NCBI GenBank assembly: GCA_965262505.1
Contig: CBDHFM010000030.1
Span: 4,774,001-4,838,000 of the forward strand
Origin: JACPPO01 sp965262505
GTDB taxonomy: Bacteria; Acidobacteriota; Vicinamibacteria; Vicinamibacterales; UBA2999
Reading direction: 5' to 3'
DNA length: 64,000 nucleotides
In this document: positions 25,286-36,563 of the stretch, one piece after another
Position numbering within the stretch: the stretch's first letter is position 1
Layout: each line of letters opens with the position of its first letter
Notes under the pieces: model-generated
The model's input: the letters and a program-made list of their open reading frames with translations, nothing else
Databases searched by the model: none
Told to the model about the DNA's origin: nothing
Made by a program: the position numbers and the translations under genes

Positions 25286-26589
25286 ATCATGTAAGGACAT
25301 AACTGCTTGTACTGTTGATCGGCGAGTAGTACGCTGCGCCCGTGGAGGTGGCCACCCTGCGGGCAAAGCATGCAGCGCTGGCGCCCGTGCTCACGGAGCG
25401 ATCGCGCCGGGTGTGGGCGGCGACTGAGGCCGAGGCGATCGGTTATGGCGGCACGGCGCTGGTCGCCCGAGCCACGGGTATCGCGACATCGACCATCCAG
25501 CGCGGTTTGCGTGAATTGACGGCGGACGAGCCGCTCGCGGGCGGCCGGACGCGAAGGGCGGGCGGCGGCCGCAAGCGCGCGATCGATCTCGACGCGACGC
25601 TGCTGCGCGATTTGGATGCGTTGGTTGAGCCGACCGCCCCCGGCGATCCCGACTCGCCGCTGCGGTGGACGTGCCAGAGCGCACGGACGTTGGCGGTGGC
25701 GCTCGACGGTCTGGGCCACCGCGTCAGCCACACGGTGGTCGCCGAGTTGTTGCACGGACTGGGCTACAGCCTGCAGGGCAACGCCAAGACTCGTGAGGGC
25801 CGCCAGCATGTCGATCGGGACGCGCAGTTTCGGTACATCGCCCGGCGCGTGCGACGCGCGCAACGGCAACAGCAGCCGACGATTTCGGTGGACACCAAGA
25901 AGAAGGAGCTGGTCGGCGCGTTCAAGAACGCGGGCCGCACCTGGCGCCCGGCGAAGACGCCGCAGCGGGTACAGGTCCACGACTTCGTGATCCCGGCCAC
26001 CGCCACCACGGGCGGGAAGGCCATTCCGTATGGCATCTACGATCTGCATCGCAACGAAGGCTGGGTGCGTGTCGGGATCGATCACGACACCGCGAGCTTC
26101 GCGGTACGGTCGATCCAGCGTTGGTGGCAGCACATGGGTCGCCCGGCGTATCGACAAGCCCAGTCGCTGTTGATCACGGCGGATGCAGGCGGGAGCAACG
26201 GGGCGCGCCTCCGGTTGTGGAAGTGGGAACTGCCGCGTCTGGCCAATCGGACGGGCTTGGTGATCACGGTCTGTCACTTTCCGCCGGGTACGAGCAAGTG
26301 GAACAAGATCGAGCATCGGGTGTTCTCGCACATCGCGATGAATTGGCGCGGCACCCCACTCGTCGACTTGGCCACGATCGTGAGCCTCATTGGCTCGACG
26401 CACAGTCGGTCCGGACTCCGCGTTCGGTCGGAACTCGACCGCGGCCCATACCCGGGTGGCCTCACCGTCACCGATGCGCAGCTGGCGACGGTACGCCTCG
26501 AGCGGCATCGCTTTCACGGCGACTGGAACTACACGATCCATCCCGCTGCTCCGAGAACACAAAAGTCAGTAATTGTCTGACAAGCCCTA
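25286..26589 (+). mobile_element. ISAzo13-type insertion sequence
   Basis: About 1304 bp. The left end ATCATGTAAGGACATAACTG and inverted right end GGCTTGTCAGACAATTACTG are imperfect terminal repeats. The exact ends are uncertain by a few bases, because AG or TA could be the target duplication; AG is chosen because it restores the reading frame of the disrupted gene. Confidence 0.7.
25342..26580 (+). CDS. ISAzo13-family transposase
   Basis: 412 residues from GTG 25342. Family-typical stretches: GYGGTALVARATGIATSTI (HTH), RRAGGGRKRA, SPLRWTCQSARTLA, ISVDTKKKELVGAFKNAGR (first Asp), LLITADAGGSNGARLRLWK (second Asp) and FPPGTSKWNKIEHRVFSHI (Glu). It appears intact. Confidence 0.87.
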   Translation: MEVATLRAKHAALAPVLTERSRRVWAATEAEAIGYGGTALVARATGIATSTIQRGLRELTADEPLAGGRTRRAGGGRKRAIDLDATLLRDLDALVEPTAPGDPDSPLRWTCQSARTLAVALDGLGHRVSHTVVAELLHGLGYSLQGNAKTREGRQHVDRDAQFRYIARRVRRAQRQQQPTISVDTKKKELVGAFKNAGRTWRPAKTPQRVQVHDFVIPATATTGGKAIPYGIYDLHRNEGWVRVGIDHDTASFAVRSIQRWWQHMGRPAYRQAQSLLITADAGGSNGARLRLWKWELPRLANRTGLVITVCHFPPGTSKWNKIEHRVFSHIAMNWRGTPLVDLATIVSLIGSTHSRSGLRVRSELDRGPYPGGLTVTDAQLATVRLERHRFHGDWNYTIHPAAPRTQKSVIV

Positions 26590-27395
26590 AGCTTCGTCTA
26601 TACCTCGGGTGTCTGGGTCCTGGGAAAGACATCCGGGAAGGCCACCGAGGATGCCCCCGTCCGGCCGACGCCGCTCGTCAAGTGGCGGCCCGAGCATGAG
26701 AAGCTCGTGCTGGACGCGGGCCGGGGCCGGACACTCCGAACCGCGGTCGTGCGCCCGGGCATCGTCTACGGAGGGGGGCGTGGGATCATCGCGGAGCTGC
26801 TGAAAAACGCCGCCAACGGCCTCGTCCGGGTTGTCGGGGATGGCCGGAATCACTGGGCATGCGTGTACGACCGGGATCTCGCCGATCTGTATCTCCGCGT
26901 CGCCACGAGCCCGGATGCCTCGGGGATCTACCACGCCAACGACGAGGCCGATGAGCGGGTCATGGACATCGTGGAAGCCGTCGCGCGGCAGGCGAAGTCG
27001 GTGCCGGACGTGCGGCACGTGCCGATCAAGGAAGCGAGAGCCAAGATGGGCCCGTATGCCGACGCGCTCGCGCTGAACCAGATCGTGCGTGGTCCACGCG
27101 CTCGCGCTCTGGGATGGACGCCGACGCTGCATTCAGTCGCCGGAAGCGTGGCGCGGCTGCTCGAGGAGTTCCGCGCCAAACGGGAAGCCGCCTGAAGCAG
27201 CGCTTCACCTCACGAAAAAAGTTGAAGTTATCAGTCAGGTCAGGGGAGAATCCCGTCTATCCTCCCCAACGTTCAGTGCCCGAGGAGAAGCTGTGTGCCT
27301 CGCGCGCACGGAGGAATTAGACTAAGTCAGCTGGTGGCGGCTTAGGAATTCCGGGTTCGCCGGACTGTTCGCCTATCGCAGCGGTGGGAGACAGC

Positions 27396-28550
27396 ATGAA
27401 CGTCGGATGGAGGCGCAGGATACTTGGTGCGGCTGCGACGCTTATCGCGTGCCTGCTGGGTGTCGTGTCGGCTCGGAGTCAGGCAGGACCGGCGCAGCCA
27501 CAGATGGCCGAAGCCGTGTTCAAGAACATTCAGGTCCTCAAGGGCATTCCCGTGGACGAGTTCATGGACACGATGGGCATGTTCGCCGCCGCGACGACCA
27601 AGGACTGCACCGGCTGTCATGCGCCGGAAGTTCTGACCGAGAGCCGGGATGCCTTTGCGATTTCGACGCCGATGATTCAACGCGCGCGGCAGATGGTCGT
27701 GATGATGAACGGCATCAACCGAACGTACTTCGGTGGACAGCCGCGGATGACCTGCTATACGTGTCACGGTGCCACACCGACCCCCGAGCGGGTGCCGAAT
27801 CTCTCCATTCAGTACGGGACTCCTCCGTTGCGCAACCCGGACACCCTCGACTTCGTGGCGTTTCCGGCGGACGCGGATCAGGTCGACCAGATCTTCGGCA
27901 GGTACATCGAGGCACTTGGCGGCGCGCAGCGGCTGGCCGGCGTAACGAGCTTTGTCGCGACCGGCACGTATTCGGGCTGGGACACCTCTCGTTCTGAGGT
28001 TCCGGTGGAAATCTTCGGCAGAGCCCCGAACCAGCTGACGACGGTTGTTCATCGGAGGGAGGGCGACAACATCTTTGTGTTCGACGGCGACAACGCCTGG
28101 TTCGCGGGCGTCGATGCGGCGGTGCCGAACTTTACGATGGCGTACACGGGAGGCAATCTCTCCGGCGCCAGAATCGAGGCGTTGGCGCTGGGGGCGCCGG
28201 CGATGTTCCAGGGCGCGTTCAGCAGTTGGCAGGTCAGCGAGGATATCGTCAACGACGAGTTGGTCACCGTTCTTCAAGGAACCAACGAGGGGCAACCGCC
28301 CGTCAACCTCTTCTTCGGCGAGTCCGGTCTATTGGTGCGACTCGTGCGCTGGAACGAGACGGCCGTCGGACCCGTTCCCACGCGGTATGACTTTTCTGAT
28401 TACCGCGAGGTCGAGGGTGTCCGGAGGCCGTTCCGGTGGGTCAAGTCGTGGACGAACAACCAGGCGACCTTTGTCATGAAGGACGTGCGGGTCAATGGGC
28501 CGGTTGACGCGGCCAGGTTTGCGCGCCCGGCGCCGGTGCCGCTGAGGTAG
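27396..28550 (+). CDS. Exported c-type cytochrome with two CxxCH sites
   Basis: 384 residues with an N-terminal signal (RRRILGAAATLIACLLGVVS); GGGAG 6 nt before the ATG decides the start. Residues 40-140 resemble the reaction-centre cytochrome subunit (NIQVLKGIPVDEFMDTMGMF, heme sites CTGCH and CYTCH). The C-terminal 230 residues are a beta-rich domain common after this cytochrome in Acidobacteriota (RYIEALGGAQRLAGVTSFVA). Periplasmic electron carrier; partner unknown. First of four genes in an operon of exported proteins. Confidence 0.82.
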   Translation: MNVGWRRRILGAAATLIACLLGVVSARSQAGPAQPQMAEAVFKNIQVLKGIPVDEFMDTMGMFAAATTKDCTGCHAPEVLTESRDAFAISTPMIQRARQMVVMMNGINRTYFGGQPRMTCYTCHGATPTPERVPNLSIQYGTPPLRNPDTLDFVAFPADADQVDQIFGRYIEALGGAQRLAGVTSFVATGTYSGWDTSRSEVPVEIFGRAPNQLTTVVHRREGDNIFVFDGDNAWFAGVDAAVPNFTMAYTGGNLSGARIEALALGAPAMFQGAFSSWQVSEDIVNDELVTVLQGTNEGQPPVNLFFGESGLLVRLVRWNETAVGPVPTRYDFSDYREVEGVRRPFRWVKSWTNNQATFVMKDVRVNGPVDAARFARPAPVPLR

Positions 28551-28684
28551 CTCAAGACAGAAGCTAGGGCGGACAAGGGACGGCTGAAGACGGCGCGGGA
28601 TTTCGTGAGAGGGGTTCTTGTCGGCTTGACTCGGGGCCGACGCTGCTGTGGGGTCACTCGCTGTTTCTAGGAGGCACATCGGTG

Positions 28685-29089
28685 ATGAAGTTCAAACTCG
28701 GCGGAGCGGTGGCGCTATGTGCGGTTTTTCTGTGGGCAGGTTCGGTGTCGGCGCACCACGCGCTGCAGGCCCAGTTCGATACAGAGAAGCCGTTGTCGTT
28801 GGAAGGCACGCTCTCGCGGATCGAGTGGATCAATCCCCACGCGTATTTCTGGTTCGACGTGAAGGATGAATCCGGCGAGGTGAAACAGTGGGGTGCCGAA
28901 ACCATCGGTCCGAACGCGCTTCGTCAGGCCGGATTCTTGCGCGGGCCAGCGTCGTTTCGGATTGGCGAGACATACACGTTTGAAGGGTTTTCCTCCAGGG
29001 ATGGTGGGGAACGCATCTTCACCACAGCCATCCTCTTCCCCGACGGCCGGAAATACCAGATCTGGTTCGGGGACGAGAACGCCAACTAG
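28685..29089 (+). CDS. DUF6152 secreted protein
   Basis: 134 residues with signal peptide (MKFKLGGAVALCAVFLWAGS). The mature part begins HHALQAQFDTEKPLSLEG and has the DUF6152 pattern (ISRIEWINPHAYFWF-like run, here LSRIEWINPHAYFWFDVKDE, and WGAETIGPNALRQAGFL). Function unknown. It lies between the cytochrome and another secreted protein, all on the same strand. Confidence 0.85.
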   Translation: MKFKLGGAVALCAVFLWAGSVSAHHALQAQFDTEKPLSLEGTLSRIEWINPHAYFWFDVKDESGEVKQWGAETIGPNALRQAGFLRGPASFRIGETYTFEGFSSRDGGERIFTTAILFPDGRKYQIWFGDENAN

Positions 29090-29131
29090 CAGTATCGTTG
29101 GCGTGCTGAGGCGTAAGAGGAGTATCCGGTC

Positions 29132-29995
29132 ATGAAGCAGCGGTTCGTCATCGGAAGTGTCTGTGCGGGCATGGCGGCGGCGTGGCTCGCGTCCGCGCCT
29201 GTCGCCGCCCAGGGTCAGGGAGGAGGAGCGGCTGACCCGGGCACCGCGTCGGTGGAAACACCGCGCGACGCGAACGGGCATCCGGTTCTCGGCGGAATCT
29301 GGGTGGCGACACGGCGGCGCGACGCCCCGTCTGGCCTCGATGCTGATGGCAGTATTTCCCGCACGCTCAGAGCCCGGAAAGGCAGCCCGGTGAACTTCGA
29401 GCGTGACTCCGGCGTCGGGCAGCGCGTGTATCCGCGAGAAACGAAGCCGTGGTACAAGCCTCAGCACTGGGCGCGCGTGCAGTTCAATGATGTTCATGGG
29501 CACAACGTGCTGGCTCCCGACCCGGCTTTTCAGTGCTTGCCGCAGGGCGTTCCCCGCATCGGCCTGCCGCAGGAGATCCTGCAAACCGACAGGCAGCTGG
29601 TCTTCCTGTATGGCCTGCACACGCGTCGGATCTACATAGATGGTCGCCCGCATCCCCCTGTGGAGCAGTGGCTCGGCACCTGGTTCGGCCACTCAGTGGG
29701 CCACTGGGAGGGCGATACGATGGTCGTGTCCACCGTCGACTTCAACGGTCTCGAGTGGATCGGCTGGCCCGGCTGGTTCACGAGCCCGGACAAAGAGGTG
29801 ACCGAACGGATCACTCGGGTTGGCAATACGCTCACGTACGAGGCGACGGTCGAGGACTCCTACCTGCTCATGCAGCCGTGGACGATGGCCACGCAGGTCA
29901 GGTCGCTCAATACTGATCCACTCGCAGAAATCGAAGAGCCGCTGCCGTGCGTGGAAAGAGACTTGCAGTTCATGTCCACCAGGGAACGCGGCTAG
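29132..29995 (+). CDS. Conserved secreted protein, partner of DUF6152
   Basis: 287 residues with a signal (FVIGSVCAGMAAAWLASAPV). The body includes FQCLPQGVPRIGLPQEILQT, RRIYIDGRPHPP and WFGHSVGHWEGDTMVVSTVD, a sequence I know as repeatedly found next to DUF6152 genes in Acidobacteriota and related bacteria. The HWEGDTMVV region may be catalytic or binding, but no enzyme is assigned. Confidence 0.75.
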   Translation: MKQRFVIGSVCAGMAAAWLASAPVAAQGQGGGAADPGTASVETPRDANGHPVLGGIWVATRRRDAPSGLDADGSISRTLRARKGSPVNFERDSGVGQRVYPRETKPWYKPQHWARVQFNDVHGHNVLAPDPAFQCLPQGVPRIGLPQEILQTDRQLVFLYGLHTRRIYIDGRPHPPVEQWLGTWFGHSVGHWEGDTMVVSTVDFNGLEWIGWPGWFTSPDKEVTERITRVGNTLTYEATVEDSYLLMQPWTMATQVRSLNTDPLAEIEEPLPCVERDLQFMSTRERG

Positions 29996-30032
29996 GTCTG
30001 CGTACTGCGAGGAGCGTAGGGAGCTACAGGGG

Positions 30033-30929
30033 ATGAGAGTGTACGCAGCAGTAAGAGCCCGCGCAGGTGCATGTGCGGGCGTCATCGGAGTCGTAGCGGC
30101 ATTGGTCGTGCCGACGATCGCCGTGCCGACGATCCATGCGCAGCAGGCGACCGACCTCGAGCAGGTTCTCTACGACATGGCCGACAGCCTGGGCATGCTC
30201 CGCTCTTTCCGGGAGGTCGACTTGATCATGTCCGTTCAGTACTGGGGCAGCGGAACGATGGCCGAGGTCGGCCCGCAGACGGTGGGACCTCCCGTCCAGC
30301 TCGAGAGCTACTACGCCGAGATAGCCTACGACTTTCCCGGCATGCGCGTTGATATCACGCGCGCGTCCGGAGCGCCAGAGCGAGACATTCAGGTCGTCAG
30401 CGGCACGTTCGCGTGGAACGAGATTGACGAGATCGGGGGCGGGCTCGTGCCGGGATATGGGAGCGCCGTTCCCGCCATGGACACCGTGTCCGATCGGCTG
30501 CTGCAGTTGTGGACGACTCCCGCCGGTGTGGTCAAGGGCGCAACTGCTGCCGGCGATCAAACGAAGGTGACGGTTGAAAACGGCGCTGTCGTCGTGACGT
30601 TTCCGCTCGTCAACGCTGAGCCAGGTCGGACAGTGAACATGGTTGTCGGCGAACTCGAGGGCACTCCGGTCAAAGTGACGCTGGACGCCAACCACCGGCC
30701 CGCGAGGGTTGAAGTGCGACACCGGAATAGGCTCGTGACGACGACCTATTCGGACTATGCCGATCTGAACGAGAGCGATTACAAGGCCGATATCTATCTG
30801 CCTGCCCGCGTCGTCCAGACGGTCGACGGTCAAACCGTGCTCGATCTGACGATCGAGAGATCGAATACGTACAACCCGTACGTCATCATGCCGGTCCCGG
30901 AGATGGTGGAGCAGGCGGCTGCTCGGTGA
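30033..30929 (+). CDS. Secreted protein of unknown function
   Basis: 298 residues from ATG 30033, with a long signal region (GVIGVVAALVVPTIAVPTIH) and cleavage expected after ...IHAQQ. The beta-rich mature part (LIMSVQYWGSGTMAEVGPQT, YDFPGMRVDITRASGAPERD) resembles the C-terminal domain of the cytochrome three genes upstream (EVRHRNR, TTYSDYADLNES). It closes the operon. The earlier start at 29820 overlaps the previous gene in another frame and is rejected. Confidence 0.7.
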   Translation: MRVYAAVRARAGACAGVIGVVAALVVPTIAVPTIHAQQATDLEQVLYDMADSLGMLRSFREVDLIMSVQYWGSGTMAEVGPQTVGPPVQLESYYAEIAYDFPGMRVDITRASGAPERDIQVVSGTFAWNEIDEIGGGLVPGYGSAVPAMDTVSDRLLQLWTTPAGVVKGATAAGDQTKVTVENGAVVVTFPLVNAEPGRTVNMVVGELEGTPVKVTLDANHRPARVEVRHRNRLVTTTYSDYADLNESDYKADIYLPARVVQTVDGQTVLDLTIERSNTYNPYVIMPVPEMVEQAAAR

Positions 30930-31060
30930 GCAGGCCGTGGAATCCACTGACTGTGACGATCGCTCGTGCGGGCCTTGTCTGGCGTTTCAATCTGACTCTC
31001 TCAGTAACCGGGCCGGTCCATAACACCTTCCGAGACACGTCACTCTAGGAGATCGCAGCC

Positions 31061-32281
31061 GTGAATCGATGGCGGCCCGTCGCTGGCGGCGTCTGCATGA
31101 ACCTCGCGCTCGGCGCGCTGTACGCCTGGAGCGTGTTCGTGCTGCCGCTCGAGCAGGAGTTCGGCTGGAGCCGGGCGGAAACCTCGTGGACGTTCACGAT
31201 CGCGATCGTCACCTTTGCCGCGTCTTTCATTCTCGCCGGCCGGATCCAGGAGGTGCGCGGCCCGCGGACATGCGCCGTGATTGGCGGTACGCTCGTTGGC
31301 CTCGGCTTCGTGCTGTCGAGCTTCACGACGTCGCTGTGGCATCTCTACGTGATGTTCGGCCTCGTCGTCGGCCTCGGCAACGGCTTCGGGTACGCCGCGC
31401 CCGTGCCGGTGGCGTCGAAGTGGTTTCCTGACAAGCGCGGGTTGGTGGTCGGGATCATGGTGGGCGCCTACGGCGCCGGCTCGGCCATCTTTGGACCGAT
31501 AGCGGCCTCTCTGGTCGGCAGCGTCGGGTGGCGGCCCACCTTTCAGATCTTGGGCGTCCTGTTCTTCGGCATGGCGATGATCGGCGCGCGGTGGCTGAAG
31601 AACCCGCCGCCAGGCTATCAGCCGCCCGGGTGGACGCCGCCCCAGTCCGGCGCGGCGGCGCAGCGCGGCGCTCGCGAGTACTCGCCCTCGGAGATGGTAC
31701 GGACGCGGACGTTCGCCTTGCTGTGGGTGGCGTACTGTCTCGGCGTGACCGCGGGATTGATGGTGATCAGCCAACTGGTGCCGTTCGCGCGGGCTACGGG
31801 GCTGAGCACGGCCGCGGCGACCTTCGCAATCGGCAGCGGTGCGATCGGCAACGTCGGTGGCCGGATTCTCTCCCGGAGGTTGTCGGACGCTCTCGGCCGT
31901 CTGACGACGCTCCGCGTCATGGTGTTGCTGTCCGCCCTCGCGATGCCGGCCCTCTTCGCCGTGCGCGAGGACGTAATCTTGTTCTACACGATGGTGCTGG
32001 TGGTCTATTGGTGTTACGGCACCCAGCTCTCGGTATTTGCGTCGGCCGCGGCCGACTTCTACGGGACGCACAGCCTGGGCGTGAACTACGGCCTGCTGTT
32101 CAGCGCGTGGGGCATCGCCGGTATGATTGGGCCCTTGATCGGCGCGCGGGTGTTCGACGCGTTCGGCGACTACCGCTACGCGTGTTACGCCGCGGGCCTG
32201 TTGGCGCTGGTGTCCCTGTGGGCGCTGGCGCTGGCTCGTCGGCCCAGCCTTGCGACTCCGGACGGAGCGGTAAGCGGATAG
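31061..32281 (+). CDS. OFA-family MFS transporter
   Basis: 406 residues, about 12 membrane helices. The oxalate/formate antiporter signature is seen at the start (GGVCMNLALGALYAWSVFVL) and in helix 4-5 (GLGNGFGYAAPVPVASKWFP). Such proteins carry oxalate, formate, lactate or other monocarboxylates. GTG start with AGGAG upstream. The neighbours (DUF485, ActP-like symporter, Acs) suggest a small carboxylate substrate. Confidence 0.88.
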   Translation: MNRWRPVAGGVCMNLALGALYAWSVFVLPLEQEFGWSRAETSWTFTIAIVTFAASFILAGRIQEVRGPRTCAVIGGTLVGLGFVLSSFTTSLWHLYVMFGLVVGLGNGFGYAAPVPVASKWFPDKRGLVVGIMVGAYGAGSAIFGPIAASLVGSVGWRPTFQILGVLFFGMAMIGARWLKNPPPGYQPPGWTPPQSGAAAQRGAREYSPSEMVRTRTFALLWVAYCLGVTAGLMVISQLVPFARATGLSTAAATFAIGSGAIGNVGGRILSRRLSDALGRLTTLRVMVLLSALAMPALFAVREDVILFYTMVLVVYWCYGTQLSVFASAAADFYGTHSLGVNYGLLFSAWGIAGMIGPLIGARVFDAFGDYRYACYAAGLLALVSLWALALARRPSLATPDGAVSG

Positions 32282-32298
32282 GAAGGGGAGACCGGAGA

Positions 32299-32583
32299 AT
32301 GGCGATCGAGAAGCAGACCGAGACCGACGACCTCGAGGCGGTAGGGGCGGCGCGCTGGCGCGTCGCCATCGGGCTCACCATCGCGATGATGGTCGTGTAC
32401 TTTGGCTTCATCCTGCTGGTCGCCTTCAACAAGCCGCTCCTCGGCGCGCGCGTTGCCCCTGGTTTGAGCCTGGGCATACTGCTCGGTGCCCTCGTCATCG
32501 TTGCCGCGTGGGTGCTGACATGGATCTACATCCGGTGGGCGAACACGCACTATGACGCCGCCATCAAGGCGCTCCGGCGATGA
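32299..32583 (+). CDS. DUF485 membrane protein
   Basis: 94 residues with two membrane helices (VAIGLTIAMMVVYFGFILLV and LSLGILLGALVIVAAWVLTW), the YjcH layout. DUF485 proteins accompany acetate symporters and are thought to assist them. Its stop overlaps the symporter start (ATGA at 32580-32583). Confidence 0.88.
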   Translation: MAIEKQTETDDLEAVGAARWRVAIGLTIAMMVVYFGFILLVAFNKPLLGARVAPGLSLGILLGALVIVAAWVLTWIYIRWANTHYDAAIKALRR

Positions 32584-34112
32584 CCTCCGCACTCGGCGAA
32601 CCGAATCCCGTCGCCATTGGCTTCTTCATCATCTTCATCGTTCTTTCGCTGGGGATCACAATATGGGCGGCGCGCCGGACGCGAAGCGCCGATCAGTTCT
32701 ACACGGCCGGCCGCAGCGTGACGGCGCTGCAGAACGGCCTCGCGCTCGCCGGCGACTACATGAGCGCGGCCAGCTTCCTCGGCATTGCCGGCTTGGTGGC
32801 GCTGTCTGGCTTCGACGGCTTGATCTACTCGGTCGGCTGGCTGGTCGGCTGGCCGATCGTCCTGTTTCTCATCGCGGAGCCGCTGCGCAACCTCGGCCGC
32901 TATACGTTTGCCGACGTCGTGGCGTTTCGGCTCCGGCAAGTCCCGGTGCGAATCGCCGCCTCGATCGGATCGCTCGCGGTCATCTCCTTTTATCTGATTG
33001 CGCAGATGGTCGGCGCGGGCAACCTGATCCGGCTGCTGTTCGGCCTTCCCTACGAAGCGGCCGTCGTGATCGTCGGAGGCGTCATGCTGGCCTACGTCCT
33101 GTTCGGCGGCATGCTGGCGACGACCTGGGTGCAGATCGTGAAGGCGGTGTTGCTGCTGGGCGGCGCCACGTTGATGGCGATCCTCGTGCTGGCGCGCTTC
33201 AGCTTCAATCCGCTCGCGCTGTTCGATCAGGCCGCGACGGTATACGGGGCCGGTGTGTTGGAGCCCGGGCGCCTGGTGACCAATCCGATCGACGCCGTGT
33301 CGCTTGGTCTCGCGTTGATGCTCGGCACGGCTGGATTACCGCACATCCTGATGCGGTTCTACACCGTGCGGGACGCGGGGACCGCGCGGCGATCCGTGGG
33401 CTACGCCACGGCGTTCATCGGCTTCTTCTATCTGCTCACCTTCGTGCTCGGGTTCGGTGCGATGGTGATCATCGGCCGCGACGCGATCACGGGCGTCGAT
33501 CCCGGCGGTAACATGGCGGCGCCGCTGCTGGCCGCCGGCGTCGGAGGGACGCCGTTTTTCGGGTTCATTGCCGCCGTCGCGTTCGCGACGATTCTCGCGG
33601 TGGTGGCGGGGCTGACGCTCTCGGGCGCGGCCACCCTCTCCCACGATCTCTGGGTCAACGTCGTGCGCCACGGCCGGGCCGACGCGCGCGAGGAGCTGGT
33701 CGTCGCGAAGGGCGCCACGATCCTGCTGGCGATCCTCTCGATCCTGCTCGGCATCTTGTTCGAAGGGCAGAACGTGGCCTACATGGTCGGACTGGCGTTC
33801 GCGATTGCCGCGAGCGCGAATTTTCCAGCGCTGGTCCTCTCCATCTTCTGGCGGCGGCTCACGACGGCCGGCGCGCAGGCCAGCATGCTGGTCGGTACGG
33901 TGTCCACCGTTGCGCTGATCGCGCTCTCGCCGACGATTCAGGTGGACATTCTGGGAAACGAGGCGGCCTGGTTTCCGCTGAGGAATCCCGGGATCGTCAC
34001 CGTTCCGCTGGCGTTTGCCGTGGCGATCGGCGTGTCCCTGCTGCGGCCGGTGGCGCTGGAGGAACAGGAGTTCCTGAACGCCGCCCGGCGCCTGCATCTC
34101 GGCGCCGAATGA
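32580..34112 (+). CDS. actP: Sodium:solute symporter, ActP-like acetate permease
   Basis: 510 residues with about 13 membrane helices. SSS-family features: RRTRSADQFYTAGRSV, GLALAGDYMSAASFLGIAGL (cation-binding region), GTAGLPHILMRFYTVRD and SAAASA-like helix in FAIAASANFPALVLSIFW. The close link with DUF485 and acetyl-CoA synthetase points to acetate or a similar monocarboxylate as substrate. Confidence 0.88.
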   Translation: MTSALGEPNPVAIGFFIIFIVLSLGITIWAARRTRSADQFYTAGRSVTALQNGLALAGDYMSAASFLGIAGLVALSGFDGLIYSVGWLVGWPIVLFLIAEPLRNLGRYTFADVVAFRLRQVPVRIAASIGSLAVISFYLIAQMVGAGNLIRLLFGLPYEAAVVIVGGVMLAYVLFGGMLATTWVQIVKAVLLLGGATLMAILVLARFSFNPLALFDQAATVYGAGVLEPGRLVTNPIDAVSLGLALMLGTAGLPHILMRFYTVRDAGTARRSVGYATAFIGFFYLLTFVLGFGAMVIIGRDAITGVDPGGNMAAPLLAAGVGGTPFFGFIAAVAFATILAVVAGLTLSGAATLSHDLWVNVVRHGRADAREELVVAKGATILLAILSILLGILFEGQNVAYMVGLAFAIAASANFPALVLSIFWRRLTTAGAQASMLVGTVSTVALIALSPTIQVDILGNEAAWFPLRNPGIVTVPLAFAVAIGVSLLRPVALEEQEFLNAARRLHLGAE

Positions 34113-34223
34113 CCCGGGCCTACGGGCGGCCCCGGCTCCACGCCATGTAGGCAGGACCCACCACAAGCACGGAGAAGGAGACTCTACACGCAGAGACCCG
34201 AACGAGACTCACAGGAGAAGATC

Positions 34224-36173
<1,950 letters not shown>

Positions 36174-36438
36174 CGCGCGGCCGTGCCGGCCACCCCGCCT
36201 CCCGGCTTCGCACGCCGGAAACCTTGCTTTCGCTCATAGTCTGTCGCTCCCGCCGCGAGTAGTTCCGATCCGGCCGTCTGCCATCGCGGCATGCACCAGC
36301 GTCGTCGATTCGTGCGTCACGGATCGCGCGGACCGAACTCGCGGCGAGGAATCGCTCCGCTCGGTTTCAGGCGACCCACGTCGGCGTGCTCCGCAGGTCG
36401 TCGGGTCGTCCGACACACCCGCGCGCGCACGCTGGCTC

Positions 36439-36447
36439 TGCTAGAAT
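36439..36447 (+). promoter_or_regulatory. Extended -10 promoter element in leader copy 1
   Basis: TGCTAGAAT fits the extended -10 form TGnTAnnnT. The other copy has TGCTAGACT at the same place (42010-42018). It lies about 80 bp before the GTTRRRY box and 117 bp before the cupin gene, so it could transcribe the cassettes as Pc does in integrons. No clear -35. Confidence 0.45.
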
Positions 36448-36528
36448 CGCCTCGCGCTGAACGACTTGGACGATTCGAGCGTGGTTCTGCTCGACTGCGG
36501 TTACCGCTGTCGGAGGCGTCTGCAAGTA

Positions 36529-36535
36529 GTTAGAC
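36529..36535 (+). other. GTTRRRY recombination-type box at the end of leader copy 1
   Basis: GTTAGAC matches the core GTTRRRY at which integron integrases join cassettes. The cupin gene starts 28 bp further on, a normal distance for the first cassette. No matching RYYYAAC partner upstream was seen, so it resembles an attI-type rather than a full attC site. Confidence 0.45.
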
Positions 36536-36563
36536 AGCAACAGTTGCTTGTTGGCACGTAGAT

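Larger units (their letters stand above)
24972..27195 (+). pseudogene. NAD-dependent epimerase/dehydratase (SDR), split by an ISAzo13-type element
   Basis: Starts MRIFLTGATGYVGSAVLDAL with the extended-SDR glycine motif GATGYVGS. The frame stops at the IS after RHASKGRQL. Beyond the IS it resumes with FVYTSGVWVLGKTSG (conserved YTS segment), VVRPGIVYGGGRGIIAELL and DRDLADLYLRVATSPDASG to TGA 27195. Removing 25286-26589 plus one AG copy restores the frame (GRQ-L-S-FVYTSG). About 300 residues when whole. The substrate of the reductase or epimerase is not known. Confidence 0.8.
36176..36535 (+). repeat. Leader repeat, copy 1
   Basis: A 360-bp block starting 2 bp after the acs stop that is similar along its whole length to 41726-42106. 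Shared landmarks include the hairpin around CCGGCTTCGCACGCCGG, the block GTGCGTCACGGATCGCGCG, the block GAGGAATCGCTCCGCTCGG, TGCTAGAAT, and the final GTAGTTAGACAG. Neither copy encodes a recognisable protein. Each ends at a GTTRRRY box just before a cassette-type gene. Confidence 0.75.
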
